Assembly: GCF_021532315.1 (NCBI RefSeq)
Contig: NZ_JAKGAO010000011.1
Location: 470,168-534,167, forward strand
DNA from: Paenibacillus tarimensis
GTDB lineage: Bacteria > Bacillota > Bacilli > Paenibacillales > Paenibacillaceae
Reading direction: 5' to 3'
DNA length: 64,000 nt
In this document: positions 52,591 through 64,000 of the stretch, piece after piece
Layout: each line of letters begins with the position of its first letter
How positions within the stretch are numbered: position 1 is the first letter of the stretch
The notes under the pieces: model-generated
What the model saw: the letters and a program-made list of their open reading frames with translations, nothing else
Databases searched by the model: none
Told to the model about the DNA's origin: nothing
Translations under genes and position numbers: made by a program

Positions 52591-53943
52591 GTGGATAGCT
52601 ATAGCCAGGCAACATGGCAGGAAGTCCTGTCTATTATAAAAACCAAATTAAGCAAGCCGAGCTTCGACACCTGGTTTAAGGCGACGAAGGCTTCTTTCGC
52701 ATCTGACGATATGGTTCTGATTACAGCACCCACGACATTTGCGGTAGAATGGCTGGAAAGCCGGTATACGAAGCTTGTGAGGACAACGCTAACGGATTAT
52801 CTGGGGCGCCAGGTTGATATTAAATTCATCATTGAAGAGAACAAACCGCCAGAGCCGGCCCCTGCACCGAACCAGGCAGCCGCTCCCCAGCCGGTCGTCC
52901 ATGAAGAGTCCTTCTCCCATATGCTTAATCCCAAATATACCTTTGATACCTTCGTCATTGGAGCCAATAACCGGTTTGCTCATGCTGCTTCGCTTGCTGT
53001 TGCAGAGGCGCCGGCCAAAGCATATAACCCCTTGTTCCTATACGGCGGCGTGGGGCTTGGGAAGACACATCTGATGCATGCCATCGGCCACTATATTCTT
53101 GAACATAATCCGAATACACGCGTACTCTATATCTCCTCGGAGAAGTTTACGAACGAGTTCATTAATGCCATCCGGGATAATCGCGGCGAAAGCTTCCGGA
53201 TCAAATACCGGAATATTGATATTCTGCTCATTGACGATATTCAGTTTCTGGCCGGTAAGGAGCAGACCCAGGAAGAGTTTTTCCATACCTTTAACGCGCT
53301 TCATGAAGAACGCAAGCAGATCATTATCTCAAGTGACCGGCCTCCAAAGGAGATCCCGACCCTTGAGGAAAGGCTTCGTTCCCGGTTTGAGTGGGGGCTG
53401 ATTACCGACATCCAGCCGCCTGATCTGGAGACTCGGATTGCCATCCTGCGGAAGAAGGCGAAGGCTGAGAATCTTGATATCCCGAACGAGGCAATGGTTT
53501 ATATAGCGAACCAGATTGATACAAACATACGGGAGCTGGAGGGCGCATTAATTCGCGTTGTTGCCTACTCCTCGCTAATCAATCAGGATATATCCTCTCA
53601 TCTGGCAGCTGAAGCGCTCAAGGATATCATTCCATCAGGCCGGCCCAAGATGATCACCATCCAGGATATCCAGCAGCGGGTTGGCGAATACTTCGGACTG
53701 AAGCTCGAGGAATTCAAAGCACGCAAGCGGACCAAGGCTGTAGCCTTCCCGCGGCAAATCGCAATGTACCTCTCCAGGGAGATGACCGACTATTCTCTCC
53801 CCAAGATTGGTGAGGCATTCGGCGGACGTGACCATACAACCGTTATTCATGCCCATGACAAGATTACGCAGCAGGTAGAAAAAGATCAGGAGCTCTACAA
53901 GATCATTCAGACCCTAACCGACAAAATAAAAAATGGTTCGTAA
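52591..53943 (+). CDS. dnaA: Chromosomal replication initiator DnaA
   Basis: This 450-residue AAA+ initiator binds DnaA boxes and opens oriC. Domain I is at about 1-80, followed by a Pro/Ala-rich domain II (about 88-110). Domain III has Walker [10 protein letters not shown] (about 152-160), Walker [10 protein letters not shown] (about 213-221) and SDRPP. Domain IV is a DNA-binding helix-turn-helix with the signature [12 protein letters not shown] (about 410). Translation starts at GTG 52591, nine bases after AAGGAG; this GTG lies inside a near-perfect DnaA box (52590-52598). The dnaA-dnaN order is universal in Bacillota. Confidence 0.98.
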   Translation: MDSYSQATWQEVLSIIKTKLSKPSFDTWFKATKASFASDDMVLITAPTTFAVEWLESRYTKLVRTTLTDYLGRQVDIKFIIEENKPPEPAPAPNQAAAPQPVVHEESFSHMLNPKYTFDTFVIGANNRFAHAASLAVAEAPAKAYNPLFLYGGVGLGKTHLMHAIGHYILEHNPNTRVLYISSEKFTNEFINAIRDNRGESFRIKYRNIDILLIDDIQFLAGKEQTQEEFFHTFNALHEERKQIIISSDRPPKEIPTLEERLRSRFEWGLITDIQPPDLETRIAILRKKAKAENLDIPNEAMVYIANQIDTNIRELEGALIRVVAYSSLINQDISSHLAAEALKDIIPSGRPKMITIQDIQQRVGEYFGLKLEEFKARKRTKAVAFPRQIAMYLSREMTDYSLPKIGEAFGGRDHTTVIHAHDKITQQVEKDQELYKIIQTLTDKIKNGS

Positions 53944-53961
53944 CCGGTTGTGAACAGTATG

Positions 53962-54004
53962 GAAGCCTATGCACACGCTATACACATGTGGATAGGCTTC
54001 TTTT
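53962..54004 (+). terminator. dnaA terminator containing a DnaA box
   Basis: GAAGCCTAT (53962-53970) pairs with ATAGGCTTC (53992-54000), followed by TTTT. A one-mismatch DnaA box TGTGGATAG (53987-53995) overlaps the 3' arm. Confidence 0.75.
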
Positions 54005-54021
54005 ATCGGTGTTATTCGCGG

Positions 54022-54080
54022 TTATCCACATATTCAGTGCCCCTACTACTGCTACTACAAAAAATGTTATTATATATATC
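54022..54080. other. oriC unwinding element: DnaA box, DnaA-trio repeats, AT-rich DUE
   Basis: A perfect TTATCCACA (54022-54030) is followed by 12 bases, then CTA CTA CTG CTA CTA (54043-54057), then an A/T-only-like run (54059-54080). On the opposite strand the triplets read 3'-GAT-5', which is the DnaA-trio motif DnaA uses to extend on single strands. The order matches the basal unwinding system described for B. subtilis. Confidence 0.85.
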
Positions 54081-54155
54081 ATCATGTAGAACGGTGTCTG
54101 AGCGGATTCCGAACCCTCGCCGGTTTACCCGAGTTTTCGTTATAGGAGTGAAATC

Positions 54156-55298
54156 ATGAAGTTAACCATCGCCAAAAATGAACTTAATGACGCCATCCAG
54201 CAGGTTTCCAAAGCTGTTTCTTCAAGACCGGCTATTCCGATTCTTGGCGGCATCAAATTTGACGTTACCCATCAAGGTGTTACATTAACCGCCAGCGATA
54301 CCGATATCTCGATTCAAAGCTTTATTCCATCTGAGCAAGGCAATAAGACGGTCGTTCAGGTTTCAAAGCCCGGAAGCATTGTGCTGCCGGCTAAATTCTT
54401 TGTAGAGATCGTGAAGAAGCTTCCCGCAAACGAGGTTGAAATAGAAGTTAAGGAGCAGCTGCAAATATCCGTTCGTTCCGGTTCAACCGATATCCAGATG
54501 GTAGGGCTTGATGCCGAGGAGTTTCCGGTTCTTCCGTCGATCGAAGAGAATGAATCGCTCTACGTGGCGGGTGACCTTCTCAAATCGATGATCCGCCAGA
54601 CGGTTTTCGCGGCTTCAACAAGCGAGCAGACCCCTATTTTGACCGGTCTTCTGTGGAACCTGCAGGATGGCGAATTCAAATTAGTAGCGACTGACCGTCA
54701 CCGCTTGTCCAGCCGGACTGCGAATATTGAGACTGCCGAAGGCTACCGTTTCAATAACATCGTCATTGCGGCCAAAACGCTGAACGAGTTGTCCAGGCTG
54801 GTGCCTGATTCCTCCGAAAAAGTCGAAATCGTGGTCGCTGACAACCAAGTGCTGTTTAAAGTGGGACAAGTGCTGTTCTTCTCGCGTGTGCTCGACGGCA
54901 CTTATCCGGATACTTCTAAGATTATTCCGCAGCAGTTCAAAACAGAACTGATCCTGGAAACAAAAAATTTGACGGATGCCATCGACCGGGCGTATCTGAT
55001 GTCGCGGGAAGAGAAAACGAATATCGTTCGTCTTATAACGATGGAGGATGGGACAATCGAAGTGTCATCGAGCTCATCCGAGCTTGGCAAAGTAACCGAG
55101 CAGCTGAATGTAATAGCCTTCAACGGCGATCCGCTGCGTATTGCCTTTAACTCCAAATATATGCTTGATGCTCTAAAAGTTATTGACAGTGAGCAAATTT
55201 CTATCGGCTTCAACGGAGCGATGAGTCCGATCATCTTGAAGCCGACCGACCATTCGCATAATCTGCATATTATTCTCCCTTACCGGACTACAAGCTGA
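54156..55298 (+). CDS. dnaN: DNA polymerase III beta subunit (sliding clamp)
   Basis: This 380-residue ring-forming clamp tethers polymerases to DNA. It has three similar domains. It starts MKLTIAKNELNDAIQQVSKAV and ends with HNLHIILPYRTTS, close to the consensus IxLPMR end of the protein-binding cleft. Landmarks include TAFAASTSEQTPILTG-like VFAASTSEQTPILTGLLW. TAGGAGTG lies 8 bases before the ATG. It is 212 bases after dnaA with the unwinding element in between. Confidence 0.98.
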   Translation: MKLTIAKNELNDAIQQVSKAVSSRPAIPILGGIKFDVTHQGVTLTASDTDISIQSFIPSEQGNKTVVQVSKPGSIVLPAKFFVEIVKKLPANEVEIEVKEQLQISVRSGSTDIQMVGLDAEEFPVLPSIEENESLYVAGDLLKSMIRQTVFAASTSEQTPILTGLLWNLQDGEFKLVATDRHRLSSRTANIETAEGYRFNNIVIAAKTLNELSRLVPDSSEKVEIVVADNQVLFKVGQVLFFSRVLDGTYPDTSKIIPQQFKTELILETKNLTDAIDRAYLMSREEKTNIVRLITMEDGTIEVSSSSSELGKVTEQLNVIAFNGDPLRIAFNSKYMLDALKVIDSEQISIGFNGAMSPIILKPTDHSHNLHIILPYRTTS

Positions 55299-55359
55299 CC
55301 AAACAGCCCTCCTTTGGGGAACAATGATGGCAGAACAGTGGGGAAGGGGTGTGCAGACA

Positions 55360-55569
55360 GTGAAAGAAGTGACGATTACAACAGCGTATATTACATTGGG
55401 ACAATTCCTGAAGATCGCAGATTGTATAGGCACGGGCGGACAAGCCAAGTTCTTTCTCCAGGAAAATGAAATTCTTATCAACGGAGAACCGGATAACCGG
55501 CGGGGCCGCAAGCTGTATCCCGGTGATACGGTTGTTGTGGAAGGATGCGGCTCGTTTAAAGTCGTGTAA
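55360..55569 (+). CDS. yaaA: S4-domain protein YaaA (RlbA)
   Basis: This 69-residue small RNA-binding protein is an S4-like fold: ITLGQFLKI-type segment (here YITLGQFLKIADCIGTGGQA), then NGEPDNRRGRKLYPGD and a final GCGSFKVV. Its B. subtilis relative contributes to ribosome assembly. I start at GTG 55360 because GGAAGGGG lies ~10 bases upstream and it gives the family length (about 70). Earlier in-frame starts would add 12 residues. It sits between dnaN and recF as usual. Confidence 0.92.
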   Translation: MKEVTITTAYITLGQFLKIADCIGTGGQAKFFLQENEILINGEPDNRRGRKLYPGDTVVVEGCGSFKVV

Positions 55570-55638
55570 ATCACGTAATGCAAAAGGAACAGTGATACGT
55601 TAACGCTGCGCCGTGTTACAGATCAGGAGGACGCATCC

Positions 55639-56748
55639 TTGTTTTTAAAATCCATTGAACTGCAGCATTACCGGAACTATGAACGGGTTGAGCTTCAAAC
55701 CGACAGTCAGGTGAATATCTTTATCGGACCCAATGCACAGGGCAAGACGAATCTACTTGAGGCAATATTCGTCCTTGCCCTGTCCAAGTCCCATCGCACC
55801 TCCAAGGACAAGGAACTGATCGGCTGGCAGTCGGATACGGCACGGATCGTAGGAGAAGCCGAGCGCAAATATGGAACGGTCAAGCTTGAGCTTGCTTTCT
55901 CGGGCCAAGGCAAGAAGGCGAAGATTAACGGACTTGAGCAGCGCAAGCTGAGCGATTTTGTCGGTACGCTTAATGTCGTGATGTTCGCACCGGAGGATCT
56001 CGAAATCGTAAAAGGAACACCGGGCATACGCAGACGGTTTCTGGACATGGAAATCGGACAGGTACAGCCCGGTTATTTGCATACCCTGCAGCAGTATGCC
56101 AAAGTGCTCGTCCAGCGCAACAACTATCTCAAATCCGCTTACCCGGGCGGCGCCCAGCAGGCTATGCTGGACATCTGGAATGCCCAGCTTGTTGAGTATG
56201 GTGTTAAAATCATAAAAAAAAGGCAAAACTTTATAAAACGGCTGCAAAAATGGGCGGAGACGATTCATGCCGGTATTACGGCGGGAACCGAGCAGCTGGA
56301 GGTACAGTACAAGCCTTCCTTCGAAGCGGCCGCGTCGGAAGAAGAATCTGTTTTATTTGAGCAATTTATGATAAAGTTATCACAAGTGAAAGAGCAGGAA
56401 TTACGGCGTGGAATGACGCTTGCAGGCCCGCATAGGGACGATCTGGCCTTCTATATCAACGGGAAGGAAGCCCAGACCTACGGATCTCAGGGGCAGCAGC
56501 GGACGACCGCATTGTCGCTCAAGCTGGCCGAAATCGAGCTGATTCGCGAAGAGATTGGGGAGTATCCTGTGCTTCTGCTGGATGATGTTCTGTCTGAACT
56601 GGACCGGAACCGGCAGACTCAGCTGATCGAAACCTTTCAGAGCAAGGTACAGACATTTATTACAACGACCGGGCTTGAAAGCGTCGATATTGCCAAGCTG
56701 CAGGATGCCAGTCTCTATCATGTGAAGGAAGGAAGCGTCATGCGGTAG
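55639..56748 (+). CDS. recF: DNA replication and repair protein RecF
   Basis: This 369-residue SMC-like ATPase loads RecA at gaps. Walker A is GPNAQGKTNLLEA (about residues 31-43). The ABC signature region is QGQQRTTALSLKLAE and Walker B is PVLLLDDVLSELD (about 312-324). Translation starts at TTG 55639 with CAGGAGG 8 bases upstream. It lies 69 bases after yaaA. Confidence 0.97.
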   Translation: MFLKSIELQHYRNYERVELQTDSQVNIFIGPNAQGKTNLLEAIFVLALSKSHRTSKDKELIGWQSDTARIVGEAERKYGTVKLELAFSGQGKKAKINGLEQRKLSDFVGTLNVVMFAPEDLEIVKGTPGIRRRFLDMEIGQVQPGYLHTLQQYAKVLVQRNNYLKSAYPGGAQQAMLDIWNAQLVEYGVKIIKKRQNFIKRLQKWAETIHAGITAGTEQLEVQYKPSFEAAASEEESVLFEQFMIKLSQVKEQELRRGMTLAGPHRDDLAFYINGKEAQTYGSQGQQRTTALSLKLAEIELIREEIGEYPVLLLDDVLSELDRNRQTQLIETFQSKVQTFITTTGLESVDIAKLQDASLYHVKEGSVMR

Positions 56749-56785
56749 TTCGTTTGGCGGCAGAGCGGAAGAAGGGACGGGTGTC

Positions 56786-59030
<2,245 letters not shown>

Positions 59031-59062
59031 TCCGGTTATACAAATACTTGTAAATATACACG

Positions 59063-59090
59063 AAGCCGGCCCTTTAAGGGGACGGCTTTT
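59063..59090 (+). terminator. Terminator of gyrB
   Basis: AGCCG and GGCCC pair with CGGCT and GGG (one bulged A), followed by TTTT. It lies 34 bases after the gyrB stop and just before the end of the convergent YheC/D gene. Confidence 0.75.
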
Positions 59091-59093
59091 GTG

Positions 59094-59909
59094 TTATACG
59101 GTTAACCGGATTTTAGCTGATCTCTGACCCCGTTTGCTGCGTCTGCCAGAACGTTTAAAGCGTCCGTAAGCGGCTGCATAACGATAAATTTTACGGAATA
59201 CAGCAGGATTGTCATGCTTAAGGAATATCCAGGGATCAGGGAGTGTGTTCACTTCCAGCAACCAGGGACGTTTGTCCGTATCAATAGCGATATCCAGCCC
59301 GAGCTCCCTCAATCTGGAATAAGTGCATTGAAGCCCGCTTGCTGCTGCCGCGCCGATTAGCTTTAGACGCTCGATAAGAGCCTGCTGCTCATCACGAGTA
59401 AGAGTGCCCTGAGTCAGCTGCTCAAAGGATAACGGCGTTCCGCCGCTGTGGTAATTGGTAACGGCCTTGGCAGGATGGGCAAGCCGCCCAATGATTCCGG
59501 TTGTCTCCCATTTCCCCTGTGGATTCTTCTGGACCATTACACGAAGATCAAATCTCCGGTCATCATACCGGAGCAGCTCAATGCCTCGTTGAACGAGATA
59601 CTTTTTGTCCCCCGTGAGCTTCTGGATTCCCTCATATAGGCTTTCGAAGGAAGAGAATCTGTAAACGTCGGACTGAAGCTGCAGGCGATAATATCCATCC
59701 GACTGATGTTCAATTCGCATAACACCATTACCGAATGAACCAATGTCAGGCTTGATATAAACCATGGAAAATTGAGTCAGCATTTCATGGAGAGTGACCT
59801 TGGACAGCTTCCTGGTCAGGGGAATGAAGTCCCGTATATAGCAGTGCCGCTCAAGCACTTTGGTCTTGGCCAACTTGCTTTTGACTCGCTGAACAGCCAA
59901 CAGAGGCAT
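59094..59909 (-). CDS. YheC/YheD-family ATP-grasp protein (spore coat-associated)
   Basis: This ~271-residue protein carries ATP-grasp elements: VYIKPDIGSFGNGVMRI (ATP-binding Lys), YLVQRGIELLRYDDRRFDLRVMVQK and a metal-binding LLEVNTLPDPW. In Bacillus the YheC/D relatives are endospore coat-associated; the ligated substrate is unknown. The start is uncertain because AAGGAG touches the ATG at 59909; the TTG three codons later has better spacing. It is inserted between gyrB and gyrA on the opposite strand. Confidence 0.9.
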   Translation of the reverse strand: MPLLAVQRVKSKLAKTKVLERHCYIRDFIPLTRKLSKVTLHEMLTQFSMVYIKPDIGSFGNGVMRIEHQSDGYYRLQLQSDVYRFSSFESLYEGIQKLTGDKKYLVQRGIELLRYDDRRFDLRVMVQKNPQGKWETTGIIGRLAHPAKAVTNYHSGGTPLSFEQLTQGTLTRDEQQALIERLKLIGAAAASGLQCTYSRLRELGLDIAIDTDKRPWLLEVNTLPDPWIFLKHDNPAVFRKIYRYAAAYGRFKRSGRRSKRGQRSAKIRLTV

Positions 59910-60105
59910 CTCCTTTCAGAAAGGATGCGGCGCATGGAATTTTAGACCGGACAAAAGACAAGGAATGGGCTATAATGAAAATTAGGGACTAATGTCGCAT
60001 ATTGGGGTGTTTCGTAACAGCATATGTCGAATAGCTCGCCCTCGGTACAGCATGTTTGCCCATTTCTATGCGGCCTGAACCGCATGTGAAAACAATAACG
60101 TTTAA

Positions 60106-60134
60106 TTGTACTGGAAACGTGAAAGTAATATAAT
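60106..60134 (+). promoter_or_regulatory. Sigma-A promoter of gyrA
   Basis: TTGTAC (60106-60111) and a perfect TATAAT (60129-60134) are 17 bases apart, 40 bases before the gyrA start. gyrA therefore has its own promoter here. Confidence 0.8.
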
Positions 60135-60173
60135 ATAGTTTGGTGCTTTTTTAGTTATGTCAGGAGGTTTAGC

Positions 60174-62705
60174 ATGGCGGAAGAACAACGTTCTCAAATA
60201 ATAGATCGCGATATCGGCACGGAAATGCGCGATTCGTTCATGGATTATGCCATGAGCATTATAGTAAGCCGTGCACTACCCGATGTCCGTGATGGACTTA
60301 AGCCGGTTCACCGCAGAATTTTGTTTGCGATGTCTGAGCTTGGTATGTCTCCGGATAAACCTTACAAGAAGTCCGCCAGAATTGTCGGTGAAGTAATCGG
60401 TAAGTACCATCCCCACGGTGACTCGGCCGTTTATGAATCGATGGTACGGATGGCACAGGATTTCTCACTGCGATATATGCTCGTCGACGGACACGGCAAT
60501 TTCGGTTCCATTGACGGAGACTCTGCCGCAGCCATGCGTTATACCGAAGCCCGCTTGTCCAAGATGGCTATGGAAATGCTGCGTGATATCAATAAGGAAA
60601 CCATTGATTATATACCAAACTATGATGGCGAGGAGCACGAGCCTGTCGTTCTTCCGGCACGGTTCCCGAATCTTCTGGTCAACGGGGTGTCCGGTATTGC
60701 CGTTGGTATGGCAACGAATATTCCGCCGCATAATTTGACAGAGGTAATCGAGGGTGTGCAGGCTGTAATTCGCAATCCGGAGATTACACCTCTCGAGCTG
60801 ATGGATTATATAAAAGGTCCGGATTTCCCTACTGCTGGCTATGTTATGGGACATGCAGGAATTCGTCAGGCCTATACGACCGGACGCGGCTCTGTCACGA
60901 TGAGGGCCCGTGCGACGATTGAGGATAATGGCGGTAAGGCCCGTATTATCGTTCACGAAATCCCATTCCAGGTCATTAAGGCCAGACTCGTGGAGAAGAT
61001 TGCTGAGCTGGTACGTGAGAAGAAAATTGACGGTATTACGGATCTGCGGGATGAATCCGACCGCAACGGCATGCGGATCGTCATTGAGCTTCGCAGAGAC
61101 GTTAACCCGAATGTGGTGCTGAATAATCTGTATAAGCAGACACCGATGCAGACGAATTTCGGGATTAATATGCTGGCACTGGTCAACGGCGAGCCGAAAA
61201 TCCTCAATTTGAAGGATGTGCTGTATCATTATTTGCAGCATCAGATCGAAGTTATACGCCGCCGGACGGAATATGATCTCCGTAAAGCAGAGGCAAGAGC
61301 ACATATTCTTGAGGGTCTGCGTATCGCGCTCGACCACTTGGACGAAGTCATTGCCCTGATCCGTTCTTCCCGGACAACTGAAGAAGCACGTGAGGGCTTG
61401 ATTGAGCGCTTCGAGCTCACCCATGACCAGGCTCAGGCTATTCTGGATATGCGCCTTCAGCGTCTTACAGGATTGGAGCGGGAGAAGATCGAAGCGGAGT
61501 ACGCTGAGCTTCTGAAGAAGATCGCCGAGTATAAGGCGATTTTGGCGGATGAGCAGCTTGTGCTGAACATTATCAGCGAGGAGCTCGAAGAGATTAAGGA
61601 GCGCTTCGGTGATGAACGCCGCACAGAGATTACAATCAGCGATGAAGAGATTCTGGATGAGGACCTTATCCCGCGTGAAGATGTTATTGTGACGATAACA
61701 CACAGCGGCTATGTGAAGCGTCTCCCAGTCTCCACTTACCGCAGTCAGAAGAGGGGCGGACGCGGCGTAGTTGGTATGGATACGAAGAACGATGATTTTG
61801 TGGAACATCTCTACGTATCGAACACCCATCATTATCTGCTGTTCTTTACCGATAAGGGTAAGGTTTACCGGCTGAAGACCTATGAGATTCCGGACTTAAG
61901 CCGTACAGCACGCGGAACGCCGATTATTAACCTGCTGCAGATCGAACAGGGCGAAACAGTTAATGCGGTTATCCCCGTCGAGTCTTTCGAGGGTGAACAG
62001 TATTTAATTTTCGCTACCAAGCTCGGAATCGTGAAGAAGACGCCTCTAGAAGACTATTCAAATATACGTAAGGTCGGTTTGATAGCCATTAATTTGCGTG
62101 AAGATGATGATCTGATCGGCGTCCGGTTAACCGACGGTAATCGTGAGATTATTATGGGAACTGGTCTTGGAATGTCCATCCGCTTCTCTGAGAATGATGT
62201 CCGTTCCATGGGCCGTTCGGCCACTGGCGTTAAGGGTATTCAATTGGATGAAGGCGATGAAGTCATTGATATGGACGTAGTGGACTCGGATCTGGATGTG
62301 CTGATCGTAACAGCTAAGGGTTACGGTAAGCGTACGCCAGTGAGTGAATACCGGATTCAGACACGCGGCGGTAAAGGAATCAAGACGCTAAATGTAACCG
62401 ACAAGAATGGCCGTATCGTGGCGCTCAAGGTCGTCAGCAACGAGGAAGATCTGATGATTATGACATCGTCCGGCACCTTAATTCGAACCAGTATGTCGGG
62501 CATCTCCACCATGGGCAGAAACACACAAGGCGTGCGGCTGATCAATATACGCGAGGAAGACTCCGTAGCGACGGTAACCCGTGTGCAGCGCAGTGAAGAG
62601 CCAGTTCTTGACGCGGATGGTGAAGGTGAGGAACTGCCGGAAGGCGAATTGCCGGATATCCCGGTAACGGGTGAAGAGGTTGAAGGGGATTCGGCGGACG
62701 AATAG
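60174..62705 (+). CDS. gyrA: DNA gyrase subunit A
   Basis: This 843-residue subunit cuts and rejoins DNA. Catalytic Tyr123 lies in [14 protein letters not shown]. The quinolone-resistance-determining region reads [17 protein letters not shown] with Ser84 and Glu88, the susceptible-type residues. The C-terminal beta-pinwheel includes the GyrA box QKRGGRG (about 528). The C-terminus is acidic (ending EVEGDSADE), longer than minimal. CAGGAGG lies 7 bases upstream of ATG 60174. Confidence 0.98.
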   Translation: MAEEQRSQIIDRDIGTEMRDSFMDYAMSIIVSRALPDVRDGLKPVHRRILFAMSELGMSPDKPYKKSARIVGEVIGKYHPHGDSAVYESMVRMAQDFSLRYMLVDGHGNFGSIDGDSAAAMRYTEARLSKMAMEMLRDINKETIDYIPNYDGEEHEPVVLPARFPNLLVNGVSGIAVGMATNIPPHNLTEVIEGVQAVIRNPEITPLELMDYIKGPDFPTAGYVMGHAGIRQAYTTGRGSVTMRARATIEDNGGKARIIVHEIPFQVIKARLVEKIAELVREKKIDGITDLRDESDRNGMRIVIELRRDVNPNVVLNNLYKQTPMQTNFGINMLALVNGEPKILNLKDVLYHYLQHQIEVIRRRTEYDLRKAEARAHILEGLRIALDHLDEVIALIRSSRTTEEAREGLIERFELTHDQAQAILDMRLQRLTGLEREKIEAEYAELLKKIAEYKAILADEQLVLNIISEELEEIKERFGDERRTEITISDEEILDEDLIPREDVIVTITHSGYVKRLPVSTYRSQKRGGRGVVGMDTKNDDFVEHLYVSNTHHYLLFFTDKGKVYRLKTYEIPDLSRTARGTPIINLLQIEQGETVNAVIPVESFEGEQYLIFATKLGIVKKTPLEDYSNIRKVGLIAINLREDDDLIGVRLTDGNREIIMGTGLGMSIRFSENDVRSMGRSATGVKGIQLDEGDEVIDMDVVDSDLDVLIVTAKGYGKRTPVSEYRIQTRGGKGIKTLNVTDKNGRIVALKVVSNEEDLMIMTSSGTLIRTSMSGISTMGRNTQGVRLINIREEDSVATVTRVQRSEEPVLDADGEGEELPEGELPDIPVTGEEVEGDSADE

Positions 62706-62801
62706 TCCTCCGGGTCTGCAGCAACGCTTGGCATAAGCAAGATCAATTTCCACATGCCCCAAATAGATATCGAGCAGAGTTATCGGGAGGGAACGCCGGC
62801 C

Positions 62802-63872
62802 ATGACATCGGTCGCATTGTCAAAAGTTAAGCTAGGGGATCGGCTTGCTCAGGATGTGATTACCCCTCTCGGGAGTACACTCATGCACAAGGGTGTCGTC
62901 ATTACACCGCGAGAGCGGGAAGTGCTGGAGGCATTTTTGATCCAAGAGGTCGTTATTGAGTCACGTGAAGGAGGACTGGCTGCCCGGGCTAAGCAGGAGG
63001 AGACGCAGTCTTCCGATACTAGACCGCTAACGAATCTTGAAGTGGAATATAACAATATGTTCACGCTGCTTAAGCGTATCTTTTCCACGAATACGTCTGG
63101 GGTCGGTCTCCCCATCCTTGAACTGCGGAATCAGTTGGAGCAGCTTCTTAAGCACAGTGGTGATTATAACGTTCTTGCGTTCCATCCAACTGTCGCGGAA
63201 GATAACGACTATATGTTTCACAACAGTGCGTTATCTGCGTTGACGTCCTATCAGCTGGCACAGTGGTGCCAGTTTCCACAAAGGGACTGGATGCCGATTG
63301 CAATGGCCGGGCTGTTCCATGATATCGGGAATATCAGGATTGACCGTACGATTTTGTACAAGCCGACAGAGTTGACGAAGGAAGAAGCCGAGGAAATGAG
63401 AAGGCACACTCTTCACGGGTACAACCTGCTCAAGAATGTGCCGGCAATCAATGAAGGTGTTAAATTAACAGCTCTTCAGCATCATGAGAAGATAGACGGC
63501 AGCGGATATCCACTAGCGATCAGGGGAGACAGTATCCATCCGTATGCAAGGATAGTCGCTATAGCGGATATTTTCCATGCTATGACGCTGAAGCGATCCT
63601 ACCGGCAATCCAGCTCGCCCTATCAGGTATTGGAGCAGCTGCAGGTAGAGTCGTTTGGTAAATTGGATCCGGCTTATGTCCGAACATTTATTGAGAAGGC
63701 AACACAGTTTCACAACGGTATGGTTGTTCAATTAAGTGATGGGCGTTCAGGGGAAATTATTTTCTCAGACCGCCAGCATCCGACCAGACCATGGGTCTCG
63801 GTGAATGGCCAAATCGTTAATCTGACGATAGAACGCAATTTGCATATTCAGTCAATCGTTCAAGACATATAG
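62802..63872 (+). CDS. HD-GYP domain protein (putative cyclic-dinucleotide phosphodiesterase)
   Basis: This ~356-residue soluble protein has an N-terminal ~130-residue region (DUF3391-like position, starting MTSVALSKVKLGDRLAQDV) and a C-terminal HD-GYP domain. The HD pair is His173-Asp174 (LFHDIGNIRIDR) and the GYP motif is complete, HHEKIDGSGYP (227-237), as needed for c-di-GMP hydrolysis. GGGAGGG about 10 bases before ATG 62802 decides the start; an in-frame ATG at 62754 lacks one. It follows gyrA by 96 bases. Confidence 0.93.
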   Translation: MTSVALSKVKLGDRLAQDVITPLGSTLMHKGVVITPREREVLEAFLIQEVVIESREGGLAARAKQEETQSSDTRPLTNLEVEYNNMFTLLKRIFSTNTSGVGLPILELRNQLEQLLKHSGDYNVLAFHPTVAEDNDYMFHNSALSALTSYQLAQWCQFPQRDWMPIAMAGLFHDIGNIRIDRTILYKPTELTKEEAEEMRRHTLHGYNLLKNVPAINEGVKLTALQHHEKIDGSGYPLAIRGDSIHPYARIVAIADIFHAMTLKRSYRQSSSPYQVLEQLQVESFGKLDPAYVRTFIEKATQFHNGMVVQLSDGRSGEIIFSDRQHPTRPWVSVNGQIVNLTIERNLHIQSIVQDI

Positions 63873-63896
63873 TGTTTAAGAATCTGTAAGATAGGC

Positions 63897-63944
63897 AAAG
63901 CTGTATCAGAGAGCTGTAAGCGGGCTGCTGATGCGGCTTTTTTT
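63897..63944 (+). terminator. Terminator after the HD-GYP gene
   Basis: AAGC and TATCAG pair with CTGAT and GCGGCTT around an internal loop, followed by seven T. It closes the gyrA-side transcription unit; the remaining 56 bases show no gene. Confidence 0.7.
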
Positions 63945-64000
63945 CTTGAGATTGCAGGTGATAAACTTTTTTGAATAAAAAGCTTGCATTCAGTTAGACA

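Noticed and set aside
60411..60440. Quinolone-resistance mutation in gyrA
   Set aside because: Ser84 and Glu88 are the susceptible-type residues.
60465..61832. 455-codon open frame on the minus strand inside gyrA
   Set aside because: It lies wholly antisense to gyrA, has no ribosome-binding site, and its translation is Cys/His/Ile-rich without any domain. It results from gyrA codon usage.

Overview
The window is the replication-origin region of a low-to-mid G+C Gram-positive, spore-forming bacterium, most likely Paenibacillus or a close relative in the Paenibacillaceae. The evidence is the gene order rpmH-(oriC)-dnaA-dnaN-yaaA-recF-remB-gyrB-gyrA, the complete walR-walK-yycH-yycI-yycJ-htrA-rlmH block, paired parB and noc genes, the spore genes yyaC and yheC/D, and an HD-GYP gene after gyrA. 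oriC lies at about 51.8-54.1 kb. Nearly all genes from 10.8 to 51.8 kb are on the minus strand and nearly all from 52.6 kb on are on the plus strand, so both arms are transcribed away from the origin.

Layout. (1) 1-3.3 kb: the end of a SWIM zinc-finger gene overlapping an SNF2-type helicase; this is visibly more G+C rich than the rest. (2) 3.3-10.8 kb: an accessory, A+T-richer block with long intergenic stretches. It holds a DHA2-type drug exporter behind an unusual leader, then a TRAP transporter operon (dctP-dctQ-dctM), an HPr-like protein without the catalytic histidine, and a D-2-hydroxyacid dehydrogenase. (3) 10.8-21.2 kb: rlmH, a Thr/Pro/Asp-rich lipoprotein, a CxxH/CxxC mini-protein, htrA, the Wal cell-wall regulon operon and an M23 peptidase. 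(4) 21.3-28.8 kb: an acidic membrane protein of unknown function, purA with paired PurBoxes, and yybS-gdpP-rplI-dnaC. (5) 29-36.3 kb: a membrane-anchored amidohydrolase-like protein lacking its usual metal ligands, a CBS protein, an LCP cell-wall ligase, small membrane/hydrophilic proteins and a MarR-YhgE pair. (6) 36.5-45 kb: rpsF-ssb-rpsR, a YjzC-like protein, tRNA-Ser(CGA), yyzM-mscS, a DUF3343 protein, yyaC, DUF4446, a cysteine desulfurase relative, and parB-parA-noc. (7) 45.3-51.8 kb: rsmG-mnmG-mnmE and jag-yidC-rnpA-rpmH. (8) 51.8-64 kb: oriC, dnaA to gyrA, and an HD-GYP protein.

How the parts work together. DnaA boxes upstream of dnaA, over its start codon, in its terminator, before the unwinding region and between mnmE and jag form an initiation and autoregulation network. 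ParA, ParB, Noc and two parS sites handle origin segregation and division-site protection. WalRK and its accessory proteins, HtrA, the LCP enzyme and the M23 peptidase serve the envelope. GdpP controls c-di-AMP. The most unusual observations are the His-less HPr in a TRAP operon, the parS site buried in the rsmG terminator hairpin, the metal-ligand-less D-aminoacylase relative, the duplicated leader element ahead of the exporter, and a short terminator-bounded transcription unit at 38.2 kb. I see no CRISPR array, intact insertion sequence, prophage or recognisable defence island.
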